64,000 nt of DNA from positions 1 through 64,000 of the forward strand of contig NZ_JACFTD010000003.1 in the NCBI RefSeq assembly GCF_014282005.1. Reading direction: 5' to 3'. The notes under the pieces were generated by a model, which saw only the letters and a program-made list of their open reading frames with translations, was not told where the DNA came from and made no database searches. Every line of letters starts with the position of its first letter. Position 1 is the first letter of the stretch. Below are positions 63,862-64,000 of this stretch, in pieces. Origin of the DNA: Sporosarcina sp. BP05 (GTDB taxonomy: Bacteria; Bacillota; Bacilli; Bacillales_A; Planococcaceae). Both the position numbers and the translations under genes were made by a program.

Positions 63862-64000
63862 GTGTACATATTGCAAAAGGCATTGACGATATTTATGGGA
63901 AGTATATTAATTGCAATTGGTGTGAATGCATTTCTTGTTCCATTCGAGTTGTTGGATGGTGGTGCGATTGGTATTAGTCTAATTATCCATTACTCGATGG
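63862..64000 (+). CDS. YitT-family membrane protein (5-prime part)
   Basis: The frame opens at GTG 63862, nine bases after GGTGGGG, and runs off the window. The first 46 residues (MGSILIAIGVNAFLVPFELL followed by DGGAIGISLIIHYSM) match the N-terminal two-helix signature of YitT/YqfU-type membrane proteins. Function unknown in the family. The part beyond 64000 is not visible. Confidence 0.8.
   Translation, partial: MYILQKALTIFMGSILIAIGVNAFLVPFELLDGGAIGISLIIHYSM

Overview
The window looks like a chromosome segment of a low-to-moderate GC, Gram-positive, probably spore-forming member of the Bacillales, most like Sporosarcina and relatives (Planococcaceae). The reasons are strong AGGAGG-type ribosome binding sites, frequent GTG and TTG starts, B. 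subtilis-like gene sets (hisZGDB..AFI, opuA, ribDEBAH, sigL, ypdA/bdr, ytaF, yflT, rlmN), and many strong intrinsic terminators. No rRNA, tRNA, CRISPR array, complete insertion sequence or prophage was seen. The genus is inference; no marker RNA is present.

Layout. 1-8.3 kb: histidine biosynthesis, with a histidinol phosphatase gene (hisJ) divergent from hisZ-G-D-B-A-F-IE-C. hisH, the glutaminase subunit normally between hisB and hisA, is absent and a structured repeat occupies its place. 8.3-11.7 kb: small membrane proteins, rlmN and a general-stress protein with a sigma-B-like promoter. 12.2-15.9 kb: a copper/oxidase-type cluster of a Sco lipoprotein, a two-component system and a divergent tandem YtkA/FixH-like lipoprotein. 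15.9-20 kb: sigma-54 with a cre site, a YtaF/MntP-like protein, an OsmC protein and a zinc-finger/HTH/DUF2087/GIY-YIG fusion. 20-23.9 kb: glycine betaine import (opuAA-AB-AC) with a divergent GbsR-type regulator. 23.9-27.6 kb: riboflavin operon behind an FMN riboswitch. 27.6-37.4 kb: assorted accessory genes. These include an ECF sigma factor translationally coupled to a membrane protein that resembles a signal peptidase without its catalytic residues, a UDG-like enzyme, an ABC exporter and the bacillithiol-disulfide reductase YpdA. 38.3-45.7 kb: a PepSY/FixH pair, then a five-gene Dpp/Nik/Cnt-type ABC importer behind a near-consensus Zur box. 46-64 kb: MtnE-type aminotransferase, PepF, long perfect palindromes, an AAA ATPase, an SRPBCC-ArsR operon with well-resolved operators, an erythromycin-esterase-like protein, a frameshifted DUF1992 gene, a GH3 lipoprotein, a dicarboxylate/amino acid symporter, an HxlR/MFS/aldo-keto reductase group, a KatX-like catalase, and the start of a YitT-family gene.

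Most notable: (i) a his operon that has lost hisH while its HisF diverges in a conserved active-site loop; (ii) a repeat family whose hairpin stems covary between two copies; (iii) an ECF sigma / catalytically dead signal-peptidase-like pair that may be a sigma/anti-sigma module; (iv) a Zur-controlled peptide/metallophore-type importer; and (v) unusually clear operators (ArsR, HxlR, OmpR-type, GbsR-type). Several starts were moved downstream of the longest possible reading frame where the ribosome binding site required it; each case is explained in its entry.
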